Shown piece after piece: positions 36,038-44,516 of a DNA stretch of 64,000 nt. Position 1 is the stretch's first letter, and each line of letters opens with the position of its first letter. The DNA comes from Intestinibacter bartlettii (lineage in GTDB: Bacteria; Bacillota; Clostridia; Peptostreptococcales; Peptostreptococcaceae). The DNA lies in NCBI GenBank assembly GCA_025148965.1, contig CP102273.1:2170001-2234000 (forward strand), written 5' to 3'. Both the position numbers and the translations under genes were made by a program. Below the pieces are notes generated by a model. The model was not told the DNA's origin, did no database searches, and saw nothing but the letters and a program-made list of their open reading frames with translations.

Positions 36038-36064
36038 TTAGCACTCACTATTTTCGAGTGCTAA
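36038..36064. promoter_or_regulatory. CIRCE operator
   Basis: Perfect match to the CIRCE inverted repeat: TTAGCACTC (36038-36046), a 9-base spacer, GAGTGCTAA (36056-36064). It lies between the promoter and the hrcA ribosome site, so HrcA autoregulates the operon. Confidence 0.98.
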
Positions 36065-36077
36065 AAAGATTATATAT

Positions 36078-36108
36078 ATTATATACCACTTATTTTTTTC
36101 TTTGTCAA
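36078..36108 (-). promoter_or_regulatory. Sigma-A promoter of the heat-shock operon
   Basis: On the minus strand TTGACA (36103-36108), then either TATATA after 17 bases (36080-36085) or TATAAT after 19 (36078-36083). The start would fall next to CIRCE. It begins six bases behind the hemW stop. Confidence 0.8.
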
Positions 36109-36113
36109 TAGTT

Positions 36114-37235
36114 TTAATCTATATAATCTAAAAAAATGTTATTTGATATTTCTCTTCCTTTTTGCGTAAACTTAAATCCTTTATTTGTTTTTGTTATTAA
36201 GTCTAAACTTTCATGTTTTTTTAATTGTTCCTTATATTTTTCTTCAAAATTTATTCCAAACTCCTCAAAGTCCTTAAAAATTATCCCGTCATTCATTCTA
36301 AGACCCATAATTATTTTTTCTTCTATTTTATCTTTTTCTGTTAGATTCTCACAAAACTCTATAGGCTTTTCATTTTTTGATAATTTATCATGATAATCAT
36401 CTAAATCTTTTACATTGTTGTATCGCACATTATTAATATATCCAGATGCACCTGGTCCTAATCCTATGTAATTTTTACATTTCCAATATAATATGTTATG
36501 TTTACATTCATATCCCTCTTTAGCATAATTAGATATTTCATATTGTTTATATCCATTTAATTTTAAGCATTCTATAGCATATTCGTACATTTTTATATCT
36601 TCATCTTCATCGCTAAGTTCAAAATCTTTATCCATATACATATCATATAGCTGTGTTCCTTCTTCTAAAATTAAAGAATAAGCAGATATATGTTCTGGAT
36701 TTAATTCTATTATTTTGTCTAATGTCTCTTTCCAATCTTCAAATGTTTGGTGTGGTAAATTATACATTAAATCTATATTTATATTTTTAAACCCTGCTTT
36801 TCTCGCTTCTATGTAGTTTTTTTCAAACTGTTCATAATTATGTATTCTGCCGATATAACCCAATAAATCTTCTTGTACAGCTTGTAATCCGATACTAAGT
36901 CTATTTATACCTAAACTTTTCATAAACTCTAATTTTTCTTTGTTTAATGTCCCAGGATTGCATTCCATAGATATTTCAGCATCTTTATCTATACAGAAGT
37001 TTTTATTTATCTCATCCATTATCATTTTCATTTCTGTGTTTGAAAGTATACTAGGAGTACCCCCACCAAAGAATATAGTGTTTATCTTCCTATCTTTATT
37101 TGTATATAAACTCATTTCCTTTTTTAAATCATTTAAAAATTTTTCTTTTTTATCTTTTTCTATTTTGTATGAATTAAAGTCACAGTACTTACATTTTTGA
37201 ACACAAAAAGGTATGTGTATGTATAATCCAAGCAT
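36114..37235 (-). CDS. hemW: HemW radical-SAM haem chaperone
   Basis: Formerly annotated as oxygen-independent coproporphyrinogen oxidase; the HemW branch is thought to be a haem-binding chaperone. It starts MLGLYIHIPFCVQKCKYCDF with the CxxxCxxC cluster motif and the Phe typical of HemW. FFGGGTPSIL and ISMECNPGT follow, then SIGLQAVQEDLLGYIGRIH. The C-terminal HemN domain is about 290-373. Length 373 is right. ATG 37235 follows GAAGGTG. It sits directly upstream of hrcA as in many Firmicutes (lepA-hemW-hrcA), but here an IS remnant and pgsB/ggt split it from lepA. Confidence 0.95.
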   Translation of the reverse strand: MLGLYIHIPFCVQKCKYCDFNSYKIEKDKKEKFLNDLKKEMSLYTNKDRKINTIFFGGGTPSILSNTEMKMIMDEINKNFCIDKDAEISMECNPGTLNKEKLEFMKSLGINRLSIGLQAVQEDLLGYIGRIHNYEQFEKNYIEARKAGFKNINIDLMYNLPHQTFEDWKETLDKIIELNPEHISAYSLILEEGTQLYDMYMDKDFELSDEDEDIKMYEYAIECLKLNGYKQYEISNYAKEGYECKHNILYWKCKNYIGLGPGASGYINNVRYNNVKDLDDYHDKLSKNEKPIEFCENLTEKDKIEEKIIMGLRMNDGIIFKDFEEFGINFEEKYKEQLKKHESLDLITKTNKGFKFTQKGREISNNIFLDYID

Positions 37236-37400
37236 AAAATCACCTTCTTTTATTATATTTTTGGTTATAGTTTTTTATTTTTGTATAATAAGTATACATT
37301 TTATTTTTTAACATAAATTATAACTATTTATCTTTATATCATAACTTATTTTTTTAGTCCATAAAAAATGAGATCTTAAAGATGTCATCTTAACTGACAC
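37236..37400. other. hemW upstream region
   Basis: About 165 AT-rich bases with no gene. A GC-poor hairpin (aactgac / gtcagtt, 37392-37416) with seven Ts on the plus strand overlaps the end of the zinc-ribbon pseudogene, but no plus-strand gene leads into it. Confidence 0.35.
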
Positions 37401-37622
37401 CTAACGGTCGTCAGTTTTTTTGTATTCAAATTTTGCTCCACAAAGTGGACAATTCTAAAACTGGCATTTCATCTAGCGAAGCTATCGCTTGAGAACCAAA
37501 TATAGCATCTTGTCTAAATTCTTCAATTAGAAATTCTGGCAATCCCTTTTTGAATCCACAAGATACACATTCATAATCATATAGTTTTGTCCTTTGCTCA
37601 TTTCATCTAATTCTTCAAACAT
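37401..37622 (-). pseudogene. Broken small zinc-ribbon protein gene
   Basis: A good ribosome site (AAGGAG) precedes ATG 37622, and the reading begins MFEELDEMSKGQN. After about 13 codons the frame must shift by one base to continue as YDYECVSCGFKKGLPEFLIE and EFRQDAIFGSQAIASLDEMP. A second shift near 37440 gives CPLCGAKFEYKKTDDR, ending at TAG 37401-37403. The two CxxC pairs make a zinc ribbon of about 74 residues. I do not recognise the family. Both shifts lie at short A or AT runs, so this is a decayed gene, or else sequencing error would have to have struck twice. Confidence 0.55.
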
Positions 37623-37712
37623 AATATATACTCCTTAATTTTTTCCATTTCTTATATTATATAATTTTAGGCATAGCAAAGCTAAGCTATCTGTATTTTT
37701 CTAATAACCTTC

Positions 37713-38968
37713 TCAAAATAAACATATTTGTTCAAAACTATATTTATCTATTTCTTTCTTCTTCTCGCGCCGATTTTCTTTTTGTATATCAAAATAGTTT
37801 TTTCTTTCTAATGCATTGTATATTTTCCCGTATTTAGGTAACCAAATTTCACAAAGTATCATTTCTTCGTTACAATTACTACATATAAATGTATTTTCTC
37901 TAAAAGTCTCTACTATTCTCTCTTTAGAACTTTTTTCTTATTTGCTATTAGTTTAAGTAATTCCTCTATTTTACCTTGTTTTATGAAATTATATAATTTT
38001 ATTATTTCTATGCTTAACTTATTTTTTCCTTGAATATAATCCATAACGTCTTGCTACTCTAAATCCCTTCAGGTGTATATGATTTACTAATTTACCTATA
38101 AAATCTAAATCATCCCTTGTTACTTCTATCTTTTTTTTTAGGATTTTTATTTTCATACCAAAATGTTACCTTTTTTCTATCATATTTAATTATTCTATAT
38201 TCAGCGATAGCTGGTCTTGCCAAATATCGTCCAATATATCTTGCTACTTGACTTATATTTGTTAAATCTCTTTGCGCATTTACATAAAATCCTTCCTTGT
38301 ACTTATTATACAATTTATTTATCAACCTCTTTGTTTTATTATCTTTAAAATTATTTTTTATTATATCTAAAACTTATTTTTGCCATAATTTTCTTAAATA
38401 TTTATATTGAATATGATCTAGTTTTTTAAACCATTTTTATTCCCTATCTATACCACCTTCGGTGAATAAAGCATGTACATGAGGATTCCATTTTAAATCT
38501 GAACCAAATGTATGTAACACAGCAATAAAACCAACCTCATGATCTCCTTTTACTTTTTTATTATAATAATAAGATATTACTTGATAAACCGCATCTTGTA
38601 AGTCTTTCAAAATCGTACGCTTTCTATAGAAGTAATTTCTTAATTCTTCTGGTATTGTAAATACAGAATGACAATGTTTTACATTTAACATATTTTGTGA
38701 CTGTTTTTCTGCCCAATTAATAGAATACATCCTTCCACATTTTGTACAAAACTTACTTTTGCATGAGAATCCATGTATATATTCTTCATTACAGCTTATG
38801 CATTTATACTTTATATATCCATATTTAGGATTTCCACAATTTAATGCCTTTTCTACTACATTTTTTATATGCTCTCGCATATCTTTATTCTTTAATAATT
38901 TTAATTTTGTTTCTTTGAAGTTTTCAAAGTAATCTTCCAATATTATATTTATTATTCTCTTTTTTCAT
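37713..38968 (-). pseudogene. Decayed IS91-family transposase
   Basis: Remains of a rolling-circle (HUH) transposase. An N-terminal zinc-binding domain is readable at 38440-38940 (YIKYKCISCNEEYIHGFSC, FCTKCGRMY), followed by the HUH pair in WNPHVHALFTEGG. Two in-frame TAA codons interrupt the next 35 codons. The ARYIGRYLARPAIAEYRI tyrosine region is at 38110-38325. The C-terminus needs further frame changes: one at a run of nine As (38131-38139) restores IEVTRDDLDFIGKL and RRYGLYSRKK, and two more restore the CSNCNEEMILCEIWLPKYG tail ending near 37713. The N-terminus is also out of frame with the best ATG (38968). No intact terminal sequences are recognisable. Confidence 0.8.
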
Positions 38969-38979
38969 ATCTTCTACAG

Positions 38980-39014
38980 TTATTCATACTACTATTATAC
39001 ACAGGTTATCCACA
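38980..39014 (+). promoter_or_regulatory. Cluster of DnaA-box-like sequences
   Basis: TTATTCATA (38980-38988, one mismatch), TTATACACA (38995-39003) and TTATCCACA (39006-39014) all point the same way. The last two match the DnaA-box consensus TTATNCACA exactly and start 11 bases apart. It lies just 5' of the dead IS91 gene. Function unknown. Confidence 0.45.
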
Positions 39015-39049
39015 AATTTTGAATCATTATAATTTCCTTTCAATTTAAA

Positions 39050-39077
39050 AAAAGACAAACTAAAAAAGTTTGTCTTT
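39050..39077 (-). terminator. Terminator of the pgsB-ggt unit
   Basis: Arms aaagacaaac (39051-39060) and gtttgtcttt (39068-39077) with seven Ts on the minus strand, immediately after the ggt stop. Confidence 0.88.
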
Positions 39078-39080
39078 AAA

Positions 39081-40652
39081 TTAATATTTTACTTTATATT
39101 CACCACGTCTTCTAGAATCTGATGCACCATATATACCTTCATTTCTATCTTTTACAATTGCATGAATAGACCCATATAATAACTTAGATTTATCTTGAAC
39201 TACAGAATAATTGTTTCCATCATCAATAATTTGACTTATTATCTCTGGTGAAATCATCTTTTCAGATAAAACCTCATTTTCTTCATCAAATAAAAATCTA
39301 TTCATTTCTACAGCATCTTCTAAATCAATATTATCTCTTAAATTAGCATTAATTACTTGTGCTAAAACTTGTGGTATTGAATTAGCCCCCGGACTACCAA
39401 TCCCCATAATATAGTCATCTTCTTTTGTAATTATTGCTGGAGATATAAAAGTCCTAGATTGTTTTTCCGGAGCATAGCTATTTATTGAATTTTCATTTTC
39501 ATTGAAGTTAGCCGATGAATTATTTAAGAAAAATCCACCTACATATTTCTTACTTCCAAATAATTCACCTAATGTATTTGTACAAGAAACAACCATACCA
39601 TCTTTATCTATAACAACAAAAGATGTTGTATCTTTACTTTCACTATCTTTTTGATAGATATTATCATATTTATTATATATGTATTTTGCATATTTCTTAG
39701 TCGCTAACTTTTGATAATCTTTATCTTTTTCTGCAAATGCTGGATCTGATATATTAGCTTGTCTGCTTGTATAAGCTATATTAGTTATATCGTGCATATC
39801 TTCTATATATTTTACTGGATTTTCTTCAAAACTAGGAACATCCATATATTCTATCATATTTAAAATCTGTATTAATGTAATTCCACTAAATGGCGGTGGT
39901 GCAGTTACTATATCATATCCATTAAAAGATCCTTTTATCGTTTCTTGCTCTTTTACATCATAATTTTGTAAATCTTCCTTTGTCACATATCCTTCTTTGA
40001 TTAACTCTTGTGCTATAACTCCATAATAAAATGCTTTTGACCCATTTTCTTTAATTTGAATTAAAGTTTGTGCCAAATCTTCTTGTATAACAGTATCTCC
40101 TATTGATTTTGGTTTACCTTTTGATGAATAGAACTGTGAATATTTTTCTAAACTCGAATCTTGACTAAGTTTATAATATAAATTTTCATTCATTTTAAAA
40201 CCATTTTGAGCTAAATCAATAGAATATTGTATTAAATCACTCATATTTAATTTTCCATGTTTACTTTGAATTTCCTCTATACCTTTTACTAATCCTGGTG
40301 TTCCTATTGTACTTTTTCGTGTATCAGAATTTATTAATGCCTTTTCTCTATAATTATAAAATTTATAATCTTTAGTTTCAGGAAAATATATTAGCATACA
40401 TCCTCCTCCGCCAATTCCAGAACTATATGGTTCTACAACCCCTAATACATAGGATATCGCGGCAGCTGCATCTATAGCATTTCCTCCACTCTTTAAAACT
40501 TTCATTCCTACATCTACTGCAGTAGAATTAGAAGAGCTGATACCATAGGCTGAATCTATATTTTTATAATAAAAAGGTATAATATTTATTTTCAATACTA
40601 TACCTAAGCATAAAAAGAGTACAATAGATAAGCAAATTACTTTTTTTCGCAA
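39081..40652 (-). CDS. ggt: Gamma-glutamyltranspeptidase (CapD/Ggt-like)
   Basis: N-terminal nucleophile hydrolase that is made as a proenzyme and splits itself before a catalytic Thr. An uncleaved signal anchor (about 5-25, CLSIVLFLCLGIVL) puts it outside the cell. Signs of the family: NAIDAAAAISYVLGVVEPYSSGIGGGG (in two parts), TAPPPFSG, and the autocleavage/nucleophile site DTTSFVVIDKDG (Thr about residue 341-343). GSPGANSIPQ and RRRGEYKVKY follow. In Bacillus the related CapD cleaves poly-gamma-glutamate and attaches it to the wall; here ggt follows pgsB by 31 bases, so that role is likely. TTG 40652 follows AAAGGAG. Length 523. Confidence 0.9.
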   Translation of the reverse strand: MRKKVICLSIVLFLCLGIVLKINIIPFYYKNIDSAYGISSSNSTAVDVGMKVLKSGGNAIDAAAAISYVLGVVEPYSSGIGGGGCMLIYFPETKDYKFYNYREKALINSDTRKSTIGTPGLVKGIEEIQSKHGKLNMSDLIQYSIDLAQNGFKMNENLYYKLSQDSSLEKYSQFYSSKGKPKSIGDTVIQEDLAQTLIQIKENGSKAFYYGVIAQELIKEGYVTKEDLQNYDVKEQETIKGSFNGYDIVTAPPPFSGITLIQILNMIEYMDVPSFEENPVKYIEDMHDITNIAYTSRQANISDPAFAEKDKDYQKLATKKYAKYIYNKYDNIYQKDSESKDTTSFVVIDKDGMVVSCTNTLGELFGSKKYVGGFFLNNSSANFNENENSINSYAPEKQSRTFISPAIITKEDDYIMGIGSPGANSIPQVLAQVINANLRDNIDLEDAVEMNRFLFDEENEVLSEKMISPEIISQIIDDGNNYSVVQDKSKLLYGSIHAIVKDRNEGIYGASDSRRRGEYKVKY

Positions 40653-40683
40653 GTGTCTTTTCTCCTTTAATATTATATTTTAA

Positions 40684-41931
40684 TTAATGCACTTTCTCCA
40701 TTTTTGTTTCTTTATTTTCTTCTACTAAAGTCTGATTTTGTCTTGGTAGTGAATTATCATCTGTACTCATACTCAATAGTTTTTCGATAAATTCTTCACC
40801 TTGACCATGAATATTACCTACACCAAATAAAATTCTATCTTGTAATAATGGATATATTTTTTCTATTATTGTTTCTGGGTTTGCATATTCTAAATCAATA
40901 TAATTTTTTACATTTGGAAATTTACCTTGTTCAAATGCTGTTTTTATAGGTTCTGTAACTTCTCCTATACCCACCAAAGTATGTGTTTGGATTTTAGGGA
41001 AAACATCTGAAACAAATATTTCTGTTCTATCTACTCTATCTTGTCTACAATTCATTATGACTATTGGATCAATTATATCATAACCCAACTCACCAACTCT
41101 TTCCCATATATTAACTGTAGATTGAGGGTCATTTGCAGCAAATCCATTTACAAAGATACAGTTTATATCTTTATCTTTTATTCTTGTAATTCTCATTGCA
41201 CCTGGATCTGGGTGTGCATTTAACATACCTCTAAGGCAGATTTCTTCATCAATACCCAATGCTTGTCCTACAGCAAGAGATAATGATGCGTTATCTGGAA
41301 ATATCATATAATCAAACTTATCAAGATATTTGTCTGTAATTTTAGAATTATCAGCAAGTATAACTTTTGTATTTCTTTCTTTAGCTATCTTTTCAAAATA
41401 TTCAACATATGGCCCTGGAACAGTTATTAAATATCCATTATAAGGAATAGTTGCTCCAAAAGCCTGTGCAATTTGATCTAAAGTTGGTCCCATAACGTCT
41501 AAGTGGTCTTCTAATACATTAACTATTACAACTATATTGGCTTCCAACATTCTAAATTGAAATACCTTTTGATAATCAGGATTTACAGCCATACATTCAC
41601 AGACTAAAGCTTCTGCTTCTAAGTCAGCTGCTCTTTGTAAAACTCTTAGCTGTTCTGATATATTGGGACCTTCTGGTCTTCTTACTATGATATCTTCATC
41701 ATCTTGAAACCAATAAATCATTCTTGCTGCAGTCCCAGTTGTTTTTCCAACAGTTTTATATCCTGCTTCTGTCAAAATACTTGTTATTAATCTAGTTACA
41801 GTAGATTTACCTCTAATCCCATTTATGTTTACCCTTATAGGTATTTTTTTTACATTTCTTTTTTGGGCTAATTGCTCCCTAATACCTAAAACCATTAATA
41901 ACACTATACATATTAATATTATTATAAAAAT
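40684..41931 (-). CDS. pgsB: Poly-gamma-glutamate synthase subunit PgsB/CapB
   Basis: ATP-dependent Mur-ligase-like enzyme that polymerises glutamate through gamma bonds. Walker A is NINGIRGKSTVTRLI, with VGKTTGTAARMIYWF, ECMAVNPDYQ, VVIVNVLEDHLDVMGPT and the C-terminal ILFGVGNIHGQGEEFI; all are PgsB hallmarks. I extend the gene to ATT 41931. The frame is open back to a TGA at 41937-41935. The extra ten codons complete an N-terminal membrane helix (about residues 1-18), and AGGGAGGG (41939-41946) lies exactly seven bases before ATT. The GTG 41904 and ATG 41895 would have no ribosome site and half a helix. No pgsC or pgsA is adjacent. Confidence 0.88.
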   Translation of the reverse strand: MFIIILICIVLLMVLGIREQLAQKRNVKKIPIRVNINGIRGKSTVTRLITSILTEAGYKTVGKTTGTAARMIYWFQDDEDIIVRRPEGPNISEQLRVLQRAADLEAEALVCECMAVNPDYQKVFQFRMLEANIVVIVNVLEDHLDVMGPTLDQIAQAFGATIPYNGYLITVPGPYVEYFEKIAKERNTKVILADNSKITDKYLDKFDYMIFPDNASLSLAVGQALGIDEEICLRGMLNAHPDPGAMRITRIKDKDINCIFVNGFAANDPQSTVNIWERVGELGYDIIDPIVIMNCRQDRVDRTEIFVSDVFPKIQTHTLVGIGEVTEPIKTAFEQGKFPNVKNYIDLEYANPETIIEKIYPLLQDRILFGVGNIHGQGEEFIEKLLSMSTDDNSLPRQNQTLVEENKETKMEKVH

Positions 41932-41938
41932 AACTCAT

Positions 41939-41946
41939 CCCTCCCT
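41939..41946 (-). promoter_or_regulatory. Ribosome-binding site deciding the pgsB start
   Basis: AGGGAGGG on the minus strand; seven bases separate it from an in-frame ATT (41931-41929). The only ATG near it (41938) touches the site and is out of frame. Confidence 0.6.
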
Positions 41947-42191
41947 AATATCTTTATATTATTTATTTTATTATTCCCCTGTAATATAAAAATATTTTAA
42001 AAATATATTTAACTTGAAAAACAAATTTAATATACATCCATAAAATGGTGTTTTTTGTTTTTTATAACTTTATTTTATATTATTTTTTACAATTTTTCAA
42101 TAAATTCTATTTTTTCTACAAAAAATAAATAATATCTATATCAATTATTATTTTATAGATTATCAATACAAAACTTGATATAAATTTATTT
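41947..42191. other. AT-rich gap upstream of pgsB with a probable promoter
   Basis: About 245 bases without a gene. It contains a good minus-strand promoter, TTGAAA (42095-42100), 17-base spacer, TAAAAT (42072-42077), implying a leader of about 130 bases with no clear conserved structure. Confidence 0.5.
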
Positions 42192-42231
42192 AAAAAAGAC
42201 AAACATTTTAAATTAAGTGTTTGTCTTTTTT
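42192..42231 (-). terminator. Terminator of lepA
   Basis: Perfect 14-base arms aaaaaagacaaaca and tgtttgtctttttt with T-runs on both sides, 29 bases past the lepA stop. Confidence 0.88.
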
Positions 42232-42259
42232 AACCTATCAGCATAGCAATAATTTTTTA

Positions 42260-44065
42260 CTAGTCATCTAATTTTAAAACTGCCATGAATGCTTTTTGTG
42301 GTACTTCTACGTTTCCGATTTGTCTCATACGTTTTTTACCTTCTTTTTGTTTTTCAAGAAGTTTCTTCTTACGAGATATATCTCCACCATAACATTTAGC
42401 AAGTACGTCTTTTCTAAGAGCACTTATAGTTTCTCTAGCAATTATTTTATTTCCAACAGCTGCTTGTATTGGCACAGCAAATTGATGTCTTGGTATTTCA
42501 TTTTTAAGTTTTTCACACATAGCTTTTCCTCTAGCATATGCTTTTGATTCATGTACTATAAAGCTAAGTGCATCGACTTGTTCTTTATTTATTAATATAT
42601 CTAATTTTACTAGTGTAGATGGAACATATCCTTTCATTTCAAAGTCTAATGAACCGTATCCTCTAGTTCTAGATTTTAATGCATCGAAGAAGTCATATAT
42701 AACTTCATTAAGTGGTAAATCGTAATGTAGCATAACTCTCTTAGGATCGATATATTCCATATTATGCATAGTTCCGCGTCTTTCTTGACATAATTCCATT
42801 ACTATACCAACATAATCTTTAGGAACTATTATATCAGCTTTTACAATAGGTTCTTCTATCATTTTTATTTCTGATGGATCTGGTAAGTTAGTTGGATTTT
42901 GTATCATAACTACTTCACCAGTGTTCTTTGTTACTCTATATATAACAGATGGAGCTGTTGTAACTAAGTTTAAGTTGAATTCTCTTTCTAATCTTTCTTC
43001 TATTATTTCTAAGTGTAATAATCCTAAGAATCCACATCTAAAACCAAATCCTAAAGCTGCAGAAGTTTCAAGTTCGAATTCTAACGCCGCATCATTTACT
43101 TGTAATTTTTCTAGTGCATCTTTAACATTTTCATATTTTTCACCTTCACCTGGGTAAATACCACAGTAAACCATTGGTGTAGCTTTTTTGTATCCTGGAA
43201 GCGGCTCATCTGTAGGCCTTTTAGCATCTGTTATTGTATCTCCAACGTGACAGCTTCTTATATCTTTTATACTAGCTGCTATATATCCAACATCTCCAGC
43301 TTGAAGACTTTCAAGTTCAGTTGGATGTGGAGCCATAACACCTACTTCTGTAACTTCAAATTTCTTTTTAGTATTCATCATTTCGATTGTCATACCTTTT
43401 TTAACTTCACCTTCGAATACTCTAACATATGCTACAACACCTTTATAAGCATCATAATATGAGTCGAATATTAAAGCTTTTAATGGTTTTTCTATGTCAC
43501 CTTCTGGAGCAGGTACATTATTTACGATATCTTCTAATACATCTTGTATATTTAAACCACTTTTAGCCGATACTAATGGAGCTTCACTCGCATCAAGACC
43601 TATAATATCTTCTATTTCCGCTTTTATTTCATCTGGTCTAGCACTTGGAAGATCTATTTTATTTATTACTGGTAATATTTCTAAGTCTTGGTCTAATGCT
43701 AAATATACGTTTGCTAATGTTTGTGCTTCTACACCTTGTGCCGCATCTACTACTAATAAAGCACCTTCACATGCAGCTAAACTTCTTGATACCTCATAGT
43801 TGAAATCGACATGTCCTGGTGTGTCAATTAAGTTTAAATAATATTCGTTTCCATCCTTAGCATTGTATTTTAATCTTATATTTTGTAGCTTAATAGTGAT
43901 TCCTCTTTCTCTCTCTAAATCCATATTATCTAATAACTGGTTTTTCATCTCTCTATCACTAACTAAACCTGTATATTGAATTAATCTATCCGCTAAGGTA
44001 GACTTTCCATGGTCTATATGTGCAATAATACTAAAATTTCTAGTTCTACTTTGTTTATTGTCCAC
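42260..44065 (-). CDS. lepA: Elongation factor 4 (LepA)
   Basis: Ribosome-binding GTPase that affects back-translocation and 30S biogenesis. The G domain has [38 protein letters not shown] and NKIDLPSA. Further C-terminal marks are [17 protein letters not shown]-like [25 protein letters not shown] and [15 protein letters not shown], the LepA-specific tail. Length 601 is exact for the family. The start is GTG 44065 with AAGGAGG seven bases upstream. It lies upstream of the capsule pair on the same strand but with its own terminator. Confidence 0.97.
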   Translation of the reverse strand: MDNKQSRTRNFSIIAHIDHGKSTLADRLIQYTGLVSDREMKNQLLDNMDLERERGITIKLQNIRLKYNAKDGNEYYLNLIDTPGHVDFNYEVSRSLAACEGALLVVDAAQGVEAQTLANVYLALDQDLEILPVINKIDLPSARPDEIKAEIEDIIGLDASEAPLVSAKSGLNIQDVLEDIVNNVPAPEGDIEKPLKALIFDSYYDAYKGVVAYVRVFEGEVKKGMTIEMMNTKKKFEVTEVGVMAPHPTELESLQAGDVGYIAASIKDIRSCHVGDTITDAKRPTDEPLPGYKKATPMVYCGIYPGEGEKYENVKDALEKLQVNDAALEFELETSAALGFGFRCGFLGLLHLEIIEERLEREFNLNLVTTAPSVIYRVTKNTGEVVMIQNPTNLPDPSEIKMIEEPIVKADIIVPKDYVGIVMELCQERRGTMHNMEYIDPKRVMLHYDLPLNEVIYDFFDALKSRTRGYGSLDFEMKGYVPSTLVKLDILINKEQVDALSFIVHESKAYARGKAMCEKLKNEIPRHQFAVPIQAAVGNKIIARETISALRKDVLAKCYGGDISRKKKLLEKQKEGKKRMRQIGNVEVPQKAFMAVLKLDD

Positions 44066-44157
44066 CTTTATTCCTCCTTATAATTAATATAAATTATTTT
44101 TATCATAGATTTTATTTTATAATATATCTGCTTTGATGTAAATATTAGTTGTAACAG

Positions 44158-44196
44158 AAAAATAAGACTTATTTTGAAATTAAGCCTTATTTTTTG
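44158..44196 (-). terminator. Terminator of the 44218-44490 gene
   Basis: Arms aataagactta (44161-44171) and taagccttatt (44181-44191), one mismatch. The minus-strand tail is TTTTTCTG, and Ts follow on the other strand too. Confidence 0.65.
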
Positions 44197-44217
44197 TTTT
44201 CTATAATAATTATTATT

Positions 44218-44490
44218 TTATATTTTTATATTTAAATCAATATTTCTTAAAATTTTTTCTATACAATTTATATTTTTTTGTATAAATTCTATACCTTTAT
44301 TTATTGTAGATTCTCTATTTAACATTTTATTCATATTATAATCTGTAAAAAATATACAGCCAATTGTTATATTAATCATAAAAATAACGGATAAAATTTT
44401 AAAGTTTCTTAACTTTTTATATTTATTTATTTTTTTATTTTTTCTATTATTTATTCTTTCATCTAATTTGCTCATATATACATCTTTCAT
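44218..44490 (-). CDS. Small single-pass membrane protein, unknown
   Basis: I do not recognise this 90-residue protein. A strongly basic N-terminal stretch (LDERINNRKNKKINKYKKLR, about 9-28) is followed by one membrane helix (about 31-48, ILSVIFMINITIGCIFF) and an Asn/Ile/Lys-rich tail, so the N-terminus is probably inside. ATG 44490 has no strong ribosome site; MSK at 44475 (after GAAAGATG) is an alternative start. It lies 26 bases downstream of spoIIP on the same strand, so it may be expressed during sporulation. Confidence 0.5.
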   Translation of the reverse strand: MKDVYMSKLDERINNRKNKKINKYKKLRNFKILSVIFMINITIGCIFFTDYNMNKMLNRESTINKGIEFIQKNINCIEKILRNIDLNIKI

Positions 44491-44516
44491 TTATAATTTT
44501 ATTTAATGTTATACTT

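Noticed and set aside
36018-36044. N-terminal extension of hrcA to 36044
   Set aside because: It would start inside the CIRCE operator and has no ribosome site; the AGGAGG in front of 36017 decides the start.
37392-37421. Terminator-like hairpin (aactgac / gtcagtt) with seven Ts on the plus strand
   Set aside because: No plus-strand gene leads into it, and the Ts are Lys codons of the zinc-ribbon pseudogene on the other strand; probably coincidence or a relic.
37401-39014. Intact active IS element
   Set aside because: The transposase has several frameshifts and stops, and I find no terminal sequences.
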